DNA from: Istiophorus platypterus | Lineage: Eukaryota > Chordata > Actinopteri > Istiophoriformes > Istiophoridae | Direction of reading: 5' to 3' | Assembly (NCBI GenBank): GCA_016859345.1 | Contig: CM029121.1 | Span: 5,464,029 to 5,528,028 of the forward strand | DNA length: 64,000 nucleotides | Shown here: piece after piece, positions 23,200-34,970 of the stretch | Layout: each line of letters starts with the position of its first letter | How positions within the stretch are numbered: position 1 is the stretch's first letter | Position numbers and translations under genes: made by a program | The notes under the pieces: generated by a model | Databases searched by the model: none | The model's input: only the letters and a program-made list of their open reading frames with translations | Told to the model about the DNA's origin: nothing

Positions 23200-24130
23200 T
23201 ATTTATAAAGTATTCAGATCCCTTTCCTTTTTTCACATTTTGATATGGGAGAAACTTCCATACGGGAAACCATCACTGCAACACTCCACCTATCTGGGCT
23301 TTATGGCAAAGTGGATAGAGGGAAAGAACCCCCTCCTCAGTGAAAGACCCATGAAAGTTTGCAAAAGTTTGCTTTGAGTTTGTAAAAGGTAGTTGAAGAA
23401 TGTGAGAAACAAGATTTTCTGGTCTGATGAAACTAAGATTGAACTGTTTGGCCTTAATTTTAAGCATCATGTCTAAAGGAAATCCAACATGATGCTTAAA
23501 TTTAATTGTTTATCTGGAACTTTGTCCTATCTCCAGATGGGAATTTCTGGACCTCAGCCAGAGTGACCATCAGGTTCCTTTCAGCTCTCTTACCAAGGCA
23601 CTTCTCTCCTGATTGCTTAGTTTGATCAGACAGCCAACTCTAGGAAGAGACCTGGTTGTTCTAAACAACTTCTGTTGATGATTTATGGAAGCCAATGTTC
23701 TCTGGGAAACCTTCAATGCAGCAGGATGTTTTTTGTAGCTGTCCAAAGTTCTGTTCCTTGACACAATCCTGTCTCTGTGCTCCTCAGGCAGTTCCTTCGA
23801 CCTCATGGCTTGGTTTTTGTTTTTATATGCATTTTGAGCCGTGAACTCATATACGCAGGTGTGTACCTTTCAAAATAAATTGAATTTACCACAGGCTGAC
23901 TCCAATCAAGGTGTAGACAGATTTCAAGGTTGATCGAGAGAAATGGGAGGCACCTGAGCTAAATCTCATAGTGTAATAGTGCAGGGCTGAATACTTATGT
24001 CAATTAGATATTTCAGATTTTCCTTTATAATAAATTAACAACTATTCTAAAGTTATGTTTTTGCCTTTGCATTATGTTTGCATTAATGTTCAAAAGAAGG
24101 GGTCTGAATACATTGTGAATGCTCTGTATA
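23200..24130 (-). mobile_element. Rearranged Tc1/mariner transposon, copy C
   Basis: Both ends carry inverted termini resembling fish Tc1 elements: TATTCAGATCCCTT at the left and GGGGTCTGAATACATT at the right. The minus strand 23806-23570 encodes 78 codons of the N-terminal DNA-binding domain, starting MRSKELPEEHRDRI and including LSNQERSALVREL. The plus strand 23280-23475 encodes a catalytic-domain piece with RNKIFWSDETKIELFGL. The two pieces are in opposite orientation, so the element has been internally inverted and truncated. It cannot be active. Confidence 0.85.
23570..23806 (-). pseudogene. Tc1 transposase N-terminal HTH fragment
   Basis: Seventy-eight codons start at ATG, and the product matches the paired-like helix-turn-helix region of fish Tc1 transposases: RSKELPEEHRDRIV, then KVSQRTLASI, then RSLPRVGCLIKLSNQERSAL. 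The frame stops at 23570. The catalytic DDE part does not follow in the same orientation. Confidence 0.85.
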
Positions 24131-24208
24131 TGAAGAGTATGTGTCACTAGGCTGCTATGATTGCAGGAATGATTCATACTAACCTCCTGGCACCAGGTGG
24201 CTACTTAG

Positions 24209-24268
24209 ACACACACTTAAGAACACACACACAAACACACATGCACAAACACACGCACACACACACAG
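24209..24268. repeat. (CA)n-rich tract
   Basis: Interrupted CA repeats with AAAC, ATGC and ACGC variants. Confidence 0.93.
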
Positions 24269-24529
24269 GAGTAAACACTGCTTGTGTGCTGCAAAAAAAA
24301 AAGAAAAATCACCTGGGGACATTAAATGATTTGTAATCATTAAACTTGCCATGTATGTAGTTCATAAGTGTCAAACTCTGGAGCAAAGAAGCTATTACAT
24401 TATGGAGAAGGCGGGCAGTAAGTCTCCTGCTATTTTACCTGTGCTAATTGAAATTGAAAACTATGAATAAACAAATGGAGGTTGGACGTTATATTTGTGT
24501 GCAATAATTCCTTTTTCTTTGAACAAAGA

Positions 24530-24570
24530 TATATTTATTTATTCATTTATTTATTTATTCATTCATTCAA
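24530..24570. repeat. (TTTA/TTCA)n tetranucleotide repeat
   Basis: About ten units of ATTT and ATTC. Confidence 0.9.
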
Positions 24571-25708
24571 TTATCATTTTGAAAAAAATCTGAACACGTT
24601 TTTTCAGGAATAATTTTTATTTCCTAAATAAAAAGGTAAGAAAATCCCTAATAAGTTAGGTGTTGTAAAGTGAGGTTAGCTTTCTTCTTTATTTACCAAC
24701 TGATCTAATATTAGTAATATTAGTAATATTATCTAATATAAGTAAAAATAATATAACTCCTTTCCTTTTACACTCCATTTAACCACTGAACTACTAAGAG
24801 TATTATTTATTCATGCATTCAGATATATTTTTAACTTGTCTGATATTCGATTGGGGCTCCTTAAAAGTGATCTCATTAAGAGTCTGAAAATGCTGTCACA
24901 AGGATATAAGTTCAAGAACACAGGCTCAGCTTTTACACCCAGCCACTGCATTTCCAGCATACTTTACTGGATATGTACAATCTTCATCTGAAATCCCATT
25001 AAATCCTAATAAATAAGTAATGAATGCAATGTAAGCTGCTCCACCAAGAATCATATAAAACCCAGTGAGTGAACCAGCTGAGATTTTTTACCCTCTGACT
25101 TCTGTTCCATTATTTTATCCACCATCTTCCCTTCCTGCCAAAATCTTGCCAAACCTCCTTCACCTAACCTTCTCTCCTCTTCCCATCTTCTCCTTTCTTC
25201 CGTTTCCCTTTCTCCTCTCCCCATTCACCTCCATCAACCCCCTTTAATCTGGTCATTCTGCTCACACATTATTGTGTACAGAACAGAACACCTCCCCTGC
25301 CACGTGGATATAGAGGATGAGGTAGGGGACGCAGCATTGACTGGGGGGGCGGAAGAAGACAACAGAATGGCTTTGAAAGAACTGAATATGAGAGAGAAAA
25401 GATAAGCAAGAGGAAGAGGAGAAGGGGAAGAGGAGTCAGATGAGAGGCTGCTGAAAAGCTCATGGAGGGTCACTCACCGGTGCACAACAATTTCCTCAAG
25501 AGATTATGAAAAAAGACAGGCTTAACAAGATTTTAGTCCTGAGTCCATGAGTGTGGTGGCTCACTCAGTGAAAGCTTGAAAAAATAAAATGCAAATGAGA
25601 GTTGCTCATTAAACATAGCCTTCATACAGGACAGACAGGACAGGAGATTTAATGAATTTTCACTCCCCTTTTTTTGTTGCTTGCTTCAGCTATCATCAAC
25701 CCCAAACC

Positions 25709-25747
25709 AGACACACAGACACACAGACACAGACACAGACACACACA

Positions 25748-25788
<41 letters not shown>
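25709..25788. repeat. (CAGACA)n / (CA)n microsatellite
   Basis: CAGACACA-type variants lead into about 38 bp of pure CA. Confidence 0.97.
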
Positions 25789-25791
<3 letters not shown>

Positions 25792-26604
25792 CCTCATGGG
25801 AAGACCTGGTACTTATTTCCACCTGCCAGAGAGCCAATTAAAATTGTTTTCTGGAACCAATTCTAACACTGATAGTACCATAAAAGCTTTCACACAAAAA
25901 GGATAAGAGATAAATAGTTGAAAGAACAGTAGATTTGAAGAATGTCAACAAATTTGCTCCATCCCTGTGGATTATATACTGTATTTGTTCCCTGTTTAAA
26001 TGGTGACATTCAGAGCCATCATCTGGGAATATGACTAAGAAAGAAGCAGACATGCAGGAGGGCTTTCTCAAAATCCACCTTGGCCAAACAAACTCACTGT
26101 CAGCCTCTCCTTTCCTAAGGTTTTTCCTAAACTCTGTTAACTGCTCATAATGCTTGTTGGCAGCCATCTTTGATCTTGTTCACAAAATTAGGAAGCCTCT
26201 CCTGGAAATGAGTGGTGCCTGAGGAACAACTGTAAAGTATAAAAGTGTCTCAAAGATGTCAGAGATGTCAAATGCAGCCAACAGTCTGTCCTGCATCTGA
26301 TTCTGGAAGATGACATGAGGGGGATCTTCTTACATATACAAAACTTTGGCAAAAGTTAGGTGAGCGATCTCTTGGCTTAACAAGGTGGCTCCATGTAGAA
26401 TAAAATCAACTCAGTATCTCCATGACAACTGTCCCCAAAGTATCCCACCTCCATGGTAACTGTCACCGTAGTAACTTGTTCAGAACTTTTGAGGTGATGC
26501 CATATTAATATGAGCTCCAGTGGGATGTCATGGGCAATGTAAACAGTTGACGCCGTGTTTTTTTCAAAGTAAAAATTAAAATTAAGAAAAAAAATACATA
26601 GATA

Positions 26605-26618
26605 CCCCCCCCCCCCCC
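26605..26618. repeat. Poly-C run, 14 bp
   Basis: A mononucleotide C tract followed by AAAA. Confidence 0.97.
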
Positions 26619-28099
26619 AAAAGTTGCTTATTTTAGATGTAAATTGTGTTGGTTTCAAATCCTTCAAAGCTTTACCATGTTAATAAAATGGCTATCTAGT
26701 AAATAGCCCAGATAATAGCCAAAAATCACATCATTCAATTCAATTCCCACCATTCTTTTGCTGTTGTAAACTACTCATCTAAAGATAGTTATGTCTTTTG
26801 AAATAACTCTTCTGATTCTTTTGTGTATCAGCAGGATAATTACAATAGATGGACTGATCTGATGTGAGGTCAGAGGTGTTTTTAGTTTATTAATAACCAC
26901 TAATTACTTCATGATCAGCTCATTCACAGAATCTCGTGTCATGACCCTCTTAAGACAAGCAGCACCAACTGCTTCTACTAACTGATACATCGACAGTGAA
27001 AACAATGAATACTGCATGAAGTGAATGGAAATATCACATTTGCATGAATTATTAGTTTGTTGGTTGTTCCTCTGGGAGTATGAAGGGGAGGATGATGAGC
27101 GATGGTGACAAAGTCAGAGTGTATCTCAGTATCTCTCCAGTCGCATGGCTTACAGCTGTGGATAACCAGCTTATTCTCAAGGGACATACATTCAGACAAT
27201 TAATAATCTTGTGAGAAAAATACTGGAGGAGAATCCTAGAGGATTACGCAGGTATTGCACTAGCTACTGTAAACTGACTTCTTCCAGAAGGTGTACTGTA
27301 AACAGTCTGTAGTATTAAGCATCCTGTCTTACATTGCAAGAACTTGGCAAGGTCTCTACTCTCTGCTGTTGCATAAATTTCAGCTGAATAATCTGGAGAC
27401 CCATTTAATTCTTACCCAACCGAAAACTTCCTTTAGGTTCCAACCGAGTAAAGTAAAAGAAAAACACCTCTGTACACTACAGTAGGTAACTGCCGAGTAC
27501 AAAGTCTGCTTTGCTCTTTCAGTTGTTTCTCTCTGCATTTATATTCACTGAGGTGGAAGGTGAGTTAATCAATTCTCACTGGGATCTAAAATACCACAAC
27601 TCAGGCTACAGCCTTCTGCTCAAGCTAATATCACGCTGCGTCCTTTAGCTCCACCCACTCCGTCTAATCACATCTGAATCCGAAGCTTTTCTCCTCCAGT
27701 TTAACTTGGATGTTGTCTCAAAACAGTTCTTTGGATACATCATTTTCACTGTTTTCTTATTCAAGACATAACGATTTTAATATCTTATTATGTCTTGACA
27801 ATTATAATATAGAATGATTTATGACTAAAGTTCTTATCTGTCCTTGTAGATTAGCACTCAGAAAGTCCACTTAGATCTTTGCTGAGGACTGCATGAGCTG
27901 CAGCTTCATAGGAGGCACCACTATCAAAGATTTAGCTAACCATGAAAAACTCAAAGTGTTGCTCCAGTGAGTAAGACTCTAAGACTGGGCTGTAAGCCAG
28001 CAAGCCTTTCACTTGTCAAAACATGCAGGACTTAGAAAAATTAAACTTTTTAAATTTTTTAAAAATGTTGTGAAAATGTGACATTGAAGCAGACTTAAA

Positions 28100-28270
28100 T
28101 GAACAGTTTGACATTTTAGGGAATACACTTATTTGCTTTGTTTGTTTTTATCTAACAATCTAAGGCAAATACTCATGGCCAAGCCATGTGTGTTTTGAGG
28201 CAGCGGCTAGAGCCAGTCTTGGTTTCCTCCAGACAACTAGTTGTCTATATGACTTAATGCACAAGATAAA
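28100..28270 (+). repeat. Dispersed repeat family R2, degenerate copy
   Basis: It begins AACAGTTTGACATTTTAGGGAATACACTTATTTGC, shows TCTAACAATC and AGCGGCTAGAGCCAGTCTTGG, and follows the order of the R2 family. It is noncoding. Confidence 0.5.
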
Positions 28271-29181
28271 GATGATAACAATCTTAGTTTAGTACAGACC
28301 TGTGGATCGAACTCTCTTAAAATGGTGATCTATGACGGATATGGTTTTTTGGTCACGGGGTGTTTTTTTTATTGCTGTACCGCAAGTGGCCACTGGTACA
28401 AATTGGCAGCAAGGCTGAGGTGCACCACTGTATCCAACTCTCTTAATACATCAATAAGTGGCCTCTGTAGCTATCAGCCACAGTTTCTCATCTGATGTTA
28501 CCACTGGGAGCCAACATCTGTGATGTTACATTCCACATATACTGGCCTTAACCATTGTCTACTCCTTTTTTTTGCCAAAGTGGGACAGTACTTTTCCTCT
28601 TCAGCTGCATTTTCCAGTACCTTCATGGGATCATTTTTATGTAAGGTAACACAAAGCCACGGTTTATGTTGGCATATAGTGGAAACACTGATTTTATGAT
28701 GACAGTGATGAAGAACTGTTTTGGATCAGTTGTGTATTGGCCAATACATGATACATGATAAGGTCGGTATCGGCACTAACACTTATTTAGCCACACTGAT
28801 CAGTGTTTCCCTTTGCCTATATCTTAATGCTCAACTTTTAGTGGTCACATACAATCGTTCTCATGAGTTTTAACATGTGCCTCATGGTAATATCAAAAAC
28901 TAGATTTCCACCAACTTAAGACTGATCCGCAGCAGTAGTTGTTCTACTTGCAGCTCCAGCCCATTAAGAGCTGCAGTGATAACAATCAGTATGACAAAAG
29001 AGGCAGAAACACCAAAGCAGAGGAAACAGAGGGGTTACCTGAATGCAACTGCAAAAGTGCAAACAACTGTTTGCTAAAAAACTGACAGTTGCAGGTCCTA
29101 GACGATTTGAAACAAGTATTTGTTAATCTCCATTCTCTGTTTCTTTCTGCAGTAAAGTTTACTGTAGCCTCGTCATATAAA

Positions 29182-29214
<33 letters not shown>
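29182..29214. repeat. (CA)n microsatellite
   Basis: A pure CA run of about 32 bp. Confidence 0.97.
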
Positions 29215-29216
<2 letters not shown>

Positions 29217-29584
29217 TCCTCCATCAATATTTAACTTGTCAGCAGTGTTTGGACTTCAGTTTGGCTATTTCAGTCTTTGAGCTGGTCCACTCCTGACATG
29301 GCACAGTTGAAGCCCCTGCACACTGCCTGCAACAATATAATGATATCGCAGCTCCCAAGATAGAAGGTTGGAGAGAGCGTGTATGTGAGAGCAGAGAGAT
29401 ACAGCAGTAGAACAAGAGAGACACTCGACTGATTGATTAAACAATGGCTGCTCATTAGAGAGAAACTAGCCTGATGCTGTGTGTGAGGGAGGACAAGCAT
29501 GTGTGTGCATGTGTGTTTGAGTGCTGCTGAATGGCCGGCAGCTGAAAGAAAGATAAAACAGAGCTGCTGGATAGAGATATAGAG

Positions 29585-29612
<28 letters not shown>
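29585..29612. repeat. (CA)n microsatellite
   Basis: A CA run of about 28 bp. Confidence 0.97.
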
Positions 29613-29615
<3 letters not shown>

Positions 29616-30334
29616 CACACAGAGCTCTGACATGAACATGGATATTGGAGTGTGGCTGTGGACCTGCTTCTATATATAGAACATGGGAAAAGCTAGGATA
29701 ATACATTACTGTTCTCTAGCCCACTGCGATATACACACACGTACACAGCGTCACATGCACTAACAATAACCAAGACACGGACTCACACATTCGAGATCTG
29801 AAGCAATGGGTCGAGTAGTCTATGGCTATAGCAGATGGAAGAAACTTGGCATACCATTATTTTGCCGCACTACACAATACACACATATGCACAGACACAG
29901 ACACACTCACTGAGGTAAACAGATACCATCCGGTTTGGATTCACTGTACATTGTACTGTGTTGTGTTAGGATGTCGAATGTAGACACTTTGCTTCCAAAT
30001 CTGCACAGTTGATGCAGCTGACACAAACATATCAGTGTGGACAAGTTGTCAGGACGCTGGAGTTTAATAGAGCCAGACAGAAATGTGTTCATCTTCTAAA
30101 AAAAAAGTTTCACCTCAATTCAGGTTTGATATTTGGTTATTTGAAGAACATGCTGTTCACCAGTGAAGTAAGATTAGGCTGGGTTACAAGTCAGCTAGAG
30201 TATATCAAACAGCAAGAGAAAAAATCAAATATCAGCAGTCATTATTAAAGCATTTCCATCTGAAAGAATACATAGAATAGTTTCTGAGGGACTGTCGCAC
30301 TTATCTCTTTAAATGAATCATCAATATGCCTTTG

Positions 30335-30890
30335 ATAGATCTTAAACCTGCAATAACTGTTTTTTGGACATGTGGGGGCAGTGGAAACAAGTTGTTAACA
30401 CATTAACATACAGCAACATATCATTGTCTTTTAAGGTGAAATGGAGAACATGTTGGCAAACAGTTGCTCATTTACAGGTCAGTGTGTAACGGGGCAACAT
30501 TATCAGTCATTTGGATTTGGTTTTCTGGCTACCTAACAAAGTCCAATATTTACTCTCCTTTAGTTCTGTTTTTTGCCTACACAAACTCCTGAGGGATGTA
30601 TCTGGCTCTTTAGCTGCAAAATGTTCCACTACATTCACCAGCTAGTAGCTAACTGTGTCTGTCTGCTGTTTCATGCTGGCAAGGTAGAGTGCAGTGGGTT
30701 TTTAGAGCTTTTTGGCTGGAAACAGCTGCCTGCTATGCCCAGAAACAACACTATCAGAAAAATGAGAGTAAACCAAAAAAATAAAACTGTGGGCAAAACA
30801 GTGAGCAAGAAGATGCTAGGTAGGTCTGTACAGCTGAGGGAAACAGAAGATTCAGCTGGTCATTCTGTTTAGGTTTATCTCTTTGAGTGA
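30335..30890 (+). repeat. Dispersed repeat family R3, copy 1
   Basis: It starts TTAAACCTGCAATAACTG, then a GGCAGTGGAAACAAGTTGTTAACAC-like phrase, ACATATCATTGTCTTTTAAGG, and later CTAGTAGCTAACTGTGTCTG, TTTTTAGAGCTTTTTGGCTGG and CAGCTGGTC. The same order recurs at 46050-46400. The 99-codon open frame inside (30573-30872) is therefore repeat-derived. Confidence 0.7.
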
Positions 30891-31040
30891 CTGTGACATT
30901 GTCACCTTGGTTTCACATTGTTATTTGAGGAAATTTTAATAATAAAAAATATTGATTGTAGGCCATTTAAGGTCCAGTATTTTATGTTACTTTTATGGTA
31001 ATCAGACACTATACTTTAGGTCTTTATGTTTTGATAATTA

Positions 31041-31069
31041 AACACACACACACACAAACACACAAACAT

Positions 31070-31133
<64 letters not shown>
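31041..31133. repeat. Compound (CA)n (TA)n microsatellite
   Basis: About 70 bp of CA with AAAC interruptions is followed by about 22 bp of TA. It lies about 140 bp past the donor of the 98-bp NECAB exon in transcription order. Confidence 0.98.
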
Positions 31134-31245
31134 TTACATATACATCGGCATCAGTTCAAACTGAATGACAAGACAGGGAATGAGTATAAAATTATTGAGA
31201 GTATAAAAAAGTTGTCGCCTCCCATGATTCCACTCTCTCTCTGGC

Positions 31246-31269
31246 TCACACACACACACAAACACACAC
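31246..31269. repeat. (CA)n at a NECAB donor
   Basis: In the transcript this is a UG-rich stretch beginning inside the donor GUGAGUGUGUG of the 98-bp exon. Confidence 0.95.
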
Positions 31270-31273
31270 TCAC

Positions 31274-31371
31274 CTTCTTGGTGAAGTCCATGGCCTTGAG
31301 GATGGAAAGATTGAGTGTTTCCAAGGAGGCCAGAACTCCCTCATAGTCCCCCATGTGCTTGGCAAAGTAGT
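31274..31371 (-). CDS. necab2: NECAB2-like exon: linker after EF-hands
   Basis: This 98-bp exon completes a split Asp codon and encodes 32 residues from YFAKHMGDYEGVLASLET to KAMDFTKK, ending in phase 0. The block follows the EF-hands in NECAB proteins and matches the remembered DYF-HMGDYE-VLASLETLN-S-LKAM-TKK pattern. The donor is AAG/GTGAGT and the acceptor TGTGCAG. It is bracketed by CA repeats on the plus strand, so the transcript has (UG)n immediately before the acceptor and a shorter UG-rich tract immediately after the donor. There is almost no conventional polypyrimidine tract other than the U of the UG repeats. Confidence 0.95.
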
Positions 31372-31373
31372 CT

Positions 31374-31418
31374 GCACACACACAAACACGCACACACACA
31401 CACACAAACACGCACACA

Positions 31419-31462
<44 letters not shown>
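31374..31462. repeat. (CA)n at a NECAB acceptor
   Basis: In the transcript this is about 88 nt of UG repeats with UUUG and UGCG interruptions, ending within the acceptor of the 98-bp exon. Confidence 0.97.
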
Positions 31463-31464
<2 letters not shown>

Positions 31465-31691
31465 TATATATATGCAAACTGGCACATTACATGTTTTTTA
31501 AACAACTTTAAGAGTGACAAAATAATTGAAACAATTTGTATCAGTTCGCAGAAAGTAGTTGAACTAATATATTCTAAAGTAAAATAATTACATTTCTACA
31601 GAGAAGTACTTTTTAATATTAGATAAGAGAGAGAATGAGGACAGCGGTTGGGAAGTGTGTGTGTAAGTCGGAGGGGGGGGGTCCTACTTAC

Positions 31692-31717
31692 CACAGAGTT
31701 CCTTAGTGTCAACATTA
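31692..31717 (-). CDS. necab2: NECAB2-like 26-bp microexon, end of EF-hand 2 loop
   Basis: The 26 bases supply the last base of a split Ser codon, then NVDTKELC, then the first base of an Asp codon. Joined to its neighbours it reads DNTSNVDTKELCDYF, matching the family's second EF-hand, whose loop runs D-S-D-N-T-S-N-V-D-T-K-E. Loop position 6 is Ser rather than the usual Gly, so calcium binding by this loop is uncertain; that is also the case, by recall, in mammalian homologs. The donor is a perfect GTAAGT. The acceptor ends ATAG and sits below a long C/T-rich tract. It is too short for an ORF scan to detect; the call depends on exact phase agreement on both sides. Confidence 0.9.
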
Positions 31718-31854
31718 CTATCACAGCATAGCAGAGGAGCAGCAGAAGGAGAGAAGGGGAGAAGGAGGCAACCAAAGAAGGAAGGAAGGAAGGAAAAAGA
31801 TGGAGAAGAGCAGGGTCAGAAACAGAGGAAAGGCCTTTTGCATGCTGTCCTTCA

Positions 31855-32130
31855 AGTTTGTACTTCTATCTTTGTGAGGACTCTCTTTAAAGAAATGCAT
31901 TCCCTGACCCCTACCCTGGTCGCAACCACCAGAACTGAAAACTGCCCACACTAACTCTCACCCTAATCTTAACCTAACTCTAACCTGAACCCTAAAACCT
32001 TAAACGGGAGGCATCCATTTAAAGGTAAGTCAGAAAGTGAGGACCATCCAACCATCCTTACTTTCCCAAAATGTCCTCACTCCAATGGTCTAACACTCAA
32101 ACTGGTCCTCACAATGTATAGTTATACAAG
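31855..32130. repeat. Dispersed repeat with CTAACCCTAA-like core
   Basis: The order GAGGACTCTCTTTAAAG, a block of degenerate CCTAA units (CCCTAATCTTAACCTAACTC), CTTAAACGGGAGGC, GTGAGGACCATCC, AAAATGTCCTCACTCCAATGG, ACTGGTCCTCACAATGTATA, then CA-rich sequence matches, by recall, a repeat abundant in fish introns. The telomere-like units are part of it and do not imply a telomere. Confidence 0.6.
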
Positions 32131-33205
32131 TACACACATGCACCTCCAGACACGGACACAGACTTGGAGTTTGGCAGGCAGGGAGTGATCTAACAAGACT
32201 CTCTGACAGAGCCTGAATCATTCCACTACCATCATTCATGCTCAGTTCACTGTGTGAGGACTCATTTGGAGGCGAATTCTTCACTGGCGTAAAGGAGACA
32301 TTCTCTGGTTGACTGATCAGGAGAGAAAGAGGAGAAAAGGGGCGAGAGGCTGGGATGGAGAGAAGGAAAAAGGAGGGAATAAAAGAGGGAAGACGATCCA
32401 GCCAAAATAGGGATGAGATGCAACTGATGATGGGAGAAAGGGGGACAGAGGAGGAGACAGACGGAAAGACTCTATCTGTCCATCTGTTCATCTTATTTTT
32501 AAATTACTGTTCAGTGAAATTGTATAAATTAGTTTTATTTTCTTTAAATATTTTAAACATCACTCAGATGCCTTTATGCTGTTTTTTGCTTGGACGACCC
32601 TTGTTCGACAGCTTGTTTTGATAATGGCCCTTATTAGTTGAAACTAATTAGTTTATTATTTTCATTTTGCAATCAGGGCTTCTGCCTGAATTAATCCTGA
32701 TCTATCACTGTGACAGATGGACTTTAAAAAAACAACCACCAAAAGCCAGTTCAGCTAGTTTACCCAACAATAAATGGTTTTCCCTGTTAACTAATGCGAC
32801 ACGGTATGTAGTTAAAACTTCATTTGAGGATGTGTGTGTAATGAGTGTAACACAGTTGCTCCAACATTGAGTTGGCTGAAATAACAGTGGCAGATTGTTT
32901 AGCGTTTTAATGTGTGAGATATAGGCTGCATTAGTCACAGAGGAAGTAAACCAGTAATTATGCTCTTCTCTGAAAGTGATGCAGGCACCTACGAGGTTTG
33001 TTACTAGATTCATCATCTATCCAAGTTACGTTAATCCTTGGGCTTCCTCCTTATCCTGGGCAATGAGAATCAGCGTGTTACTATAGTGACATAAGATTGT
33101 AATCAATCACATACATTTAAATAAAACCAATTAAAAGTATGGACGTTGAGCTTTAAAACAATATCTTATTTACTGCACTGCTGTACTGCTTTGTGCACAT
33201 TAAAT

Positions 33206-33532
33206 GGGTACTCCACCAATTTTACAGATCAAATTTAGATCATGAGGAGAACTGGCTAACCTGTGAAAACCTCTGATAAAAATAACCCCCATGATGTCAT
33301 CACATTGGGGGCATGCTATGACAGGCATGTGTGTTTACCAGGCAGGGACATACAAATGTGAGTTGTATTACAGGAAATGTAGAATCCAGCATTTTCAGAG
33401 CTTGACCTGTAACGGGGAATTAAATGTCAGGCTATTTCAGTCTCAGCTGCACCACTGTTGACCAGTTTCTAAGAAATCTGACTCGTGAGTCCCCTCTGTA
33501 TGGAACACCAATGCTAAATTGCTGGAGTACCC
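33206..33532. mobile_element. MITE with 17-bp terminal inverted repeats
   Basis: The left end GGGTACTCCACCAATTT (33206-33222) and the inverted right end (33516-33532) differ at one position. The 327-bp element is noncoding. The start resembles an abundant short fish DNA element that I recall. No clear target-site duplication was identified. Confidence 0.75.
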
Positions 33533-34970
33533 CTCTAAGGATGACAGTTACATTTTTGTCAACATCATTTGTTATAGGCTTTATTTGTGTTTTTTGTGGG
33601 GTTTTTTTTTAAATTGGGGAAAAAGCTACTGAATGTGCAGATTTTTTTTTTGTTTTGTTTTTTGACCAAGCAGATGCATAACGGGACAAACAACAGGACA
33701 AATTCCCTCCAAAACGTTTCTGTTATTCGAAAAAGCCTGATATCAGTAGAAATGTGGAAATGGGGGGAAACCAAAAGTGAAAGAGGCAGATAGACGAATG
33801 ACTGGAAGCAGGACATCACTCAGTCTCTGCCTGCTCCGTCCCTCCCTTCCATCCATCAACTTCCTGCTTTTACAGGAGACACTTACACCCTAATTTCTTT
33901 TACTTGGACCAATCAATAACCTTATCTTCTGTCACATGATAAGGCTGAGCCCTGGAATACAACTGCCAGGTCTGCTTAACTCTAATGATTAGAAACTTCT
34001 CTGACAACAAATAAGAATTGTATAAAGCACAGCTGTCTCCAACAGGAATGATGGCTGACTTCAGAGAAAATGACAGCAGTTGTATGCTGCAGTTACTGCA
34101 CTGATATAAAAAAGGAAGAAAATCTCCCCTTATGGCCAAGCCTTGTGGAGGATATATACTTTGAACATAATTCATTTCTACAACAACCATAAAGGTCAGC
34201 TTATGCTCTGCTTGTTGTCATTTTAGTCAAGGACCTGCAGTGTTCAGGGGCCGTGTAAATTAACAGAACCAGTCTTTTGATTACTCAGACCCCACTGTGT
34301 CAGCATGCTTTCCCTTATTACTTGATTATAAAGGGTCACTTAATTGATTTAATAAGAGCCAATCAAACCAGAGTATCCTGGAGGAAAGTAGCAATAGAGA
34401 GCTTGATGTCCTGGAGGATCATGATGACTAATGCAAAAATAAGTGATGAGAGAGAAGAAGATAGGGTGAAAAAGGTTAAAACAGGCAACACTGCCTTTCT
34501 AAAGTTTCTTCTCTTTTTTCATTATTTTGTCCAACTTTCTATCTCCTTACATTTTATTGTTTTTATTTGTAATTTTCATATTGATCATATTGATTATTTA
34601 ACAAAAGGGGCTTTGGTAGAAAAAGTTCTCTTTCAGAACTGGATGTAAGATGTCCTGGCTGGAGGATAAATTACATACATTTTACCTAAATGTACACACT
34701 CCCATACACACACACACACACACACACAACTGAAAAGCATGGCGCTGAGACTGTGCAGCAGCAAAACAGCTGCATGCATCCTTCCTCTTCCGTAAGTGAT
34801 AGTGAAATGTGATCGATAACCAAAGTCACGGTGGATTGAGCACTCGCATAAATTTATAAGCGCTGGATGCAGAATTTTTTCATGCAGGTAGACGGCAGTC
34901 TTGCATACTGTAGGCAAACACACACACACATACACACAAAACCATGCAGTAATGGTGTAGTAGTGCTGAC

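Larger units (their letters stand above)
31718..34970 (-). other. necab2: NECAB2-like 3.25-kb intron
   Basis: This intron lies between the 109-bp and 26-bp exons. It contains a dispersed repeat (31855-32130), a 327-bp MITE (33206-33532) and two short CA runs at 34706-34729 and 34917-34939. The 133-codon minus-strand frame at 32491-32090 is compositionally biased and lacks good exon borders. Nothing else is recognised. Confidence 0.85.

Noticed and set aside
30573..30872. 99-codon plus-strand frame
   Set aside because: It lies within dispersed repeat R3, which has a second copy at 46050-46400 without the frame.
31930..32000. Interstitial telomere
   Set aside because: The CCTAA units are few, degenerate and embedded in a dispersed repeat.
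32090..32491. 133-codon minus-strand frame in the NECAB 3.25-kb intron
   Set aside because: The segment following CTGATCAG looks superficially exon-like, but it has no good donor and the flanking exons already join in phase without it.
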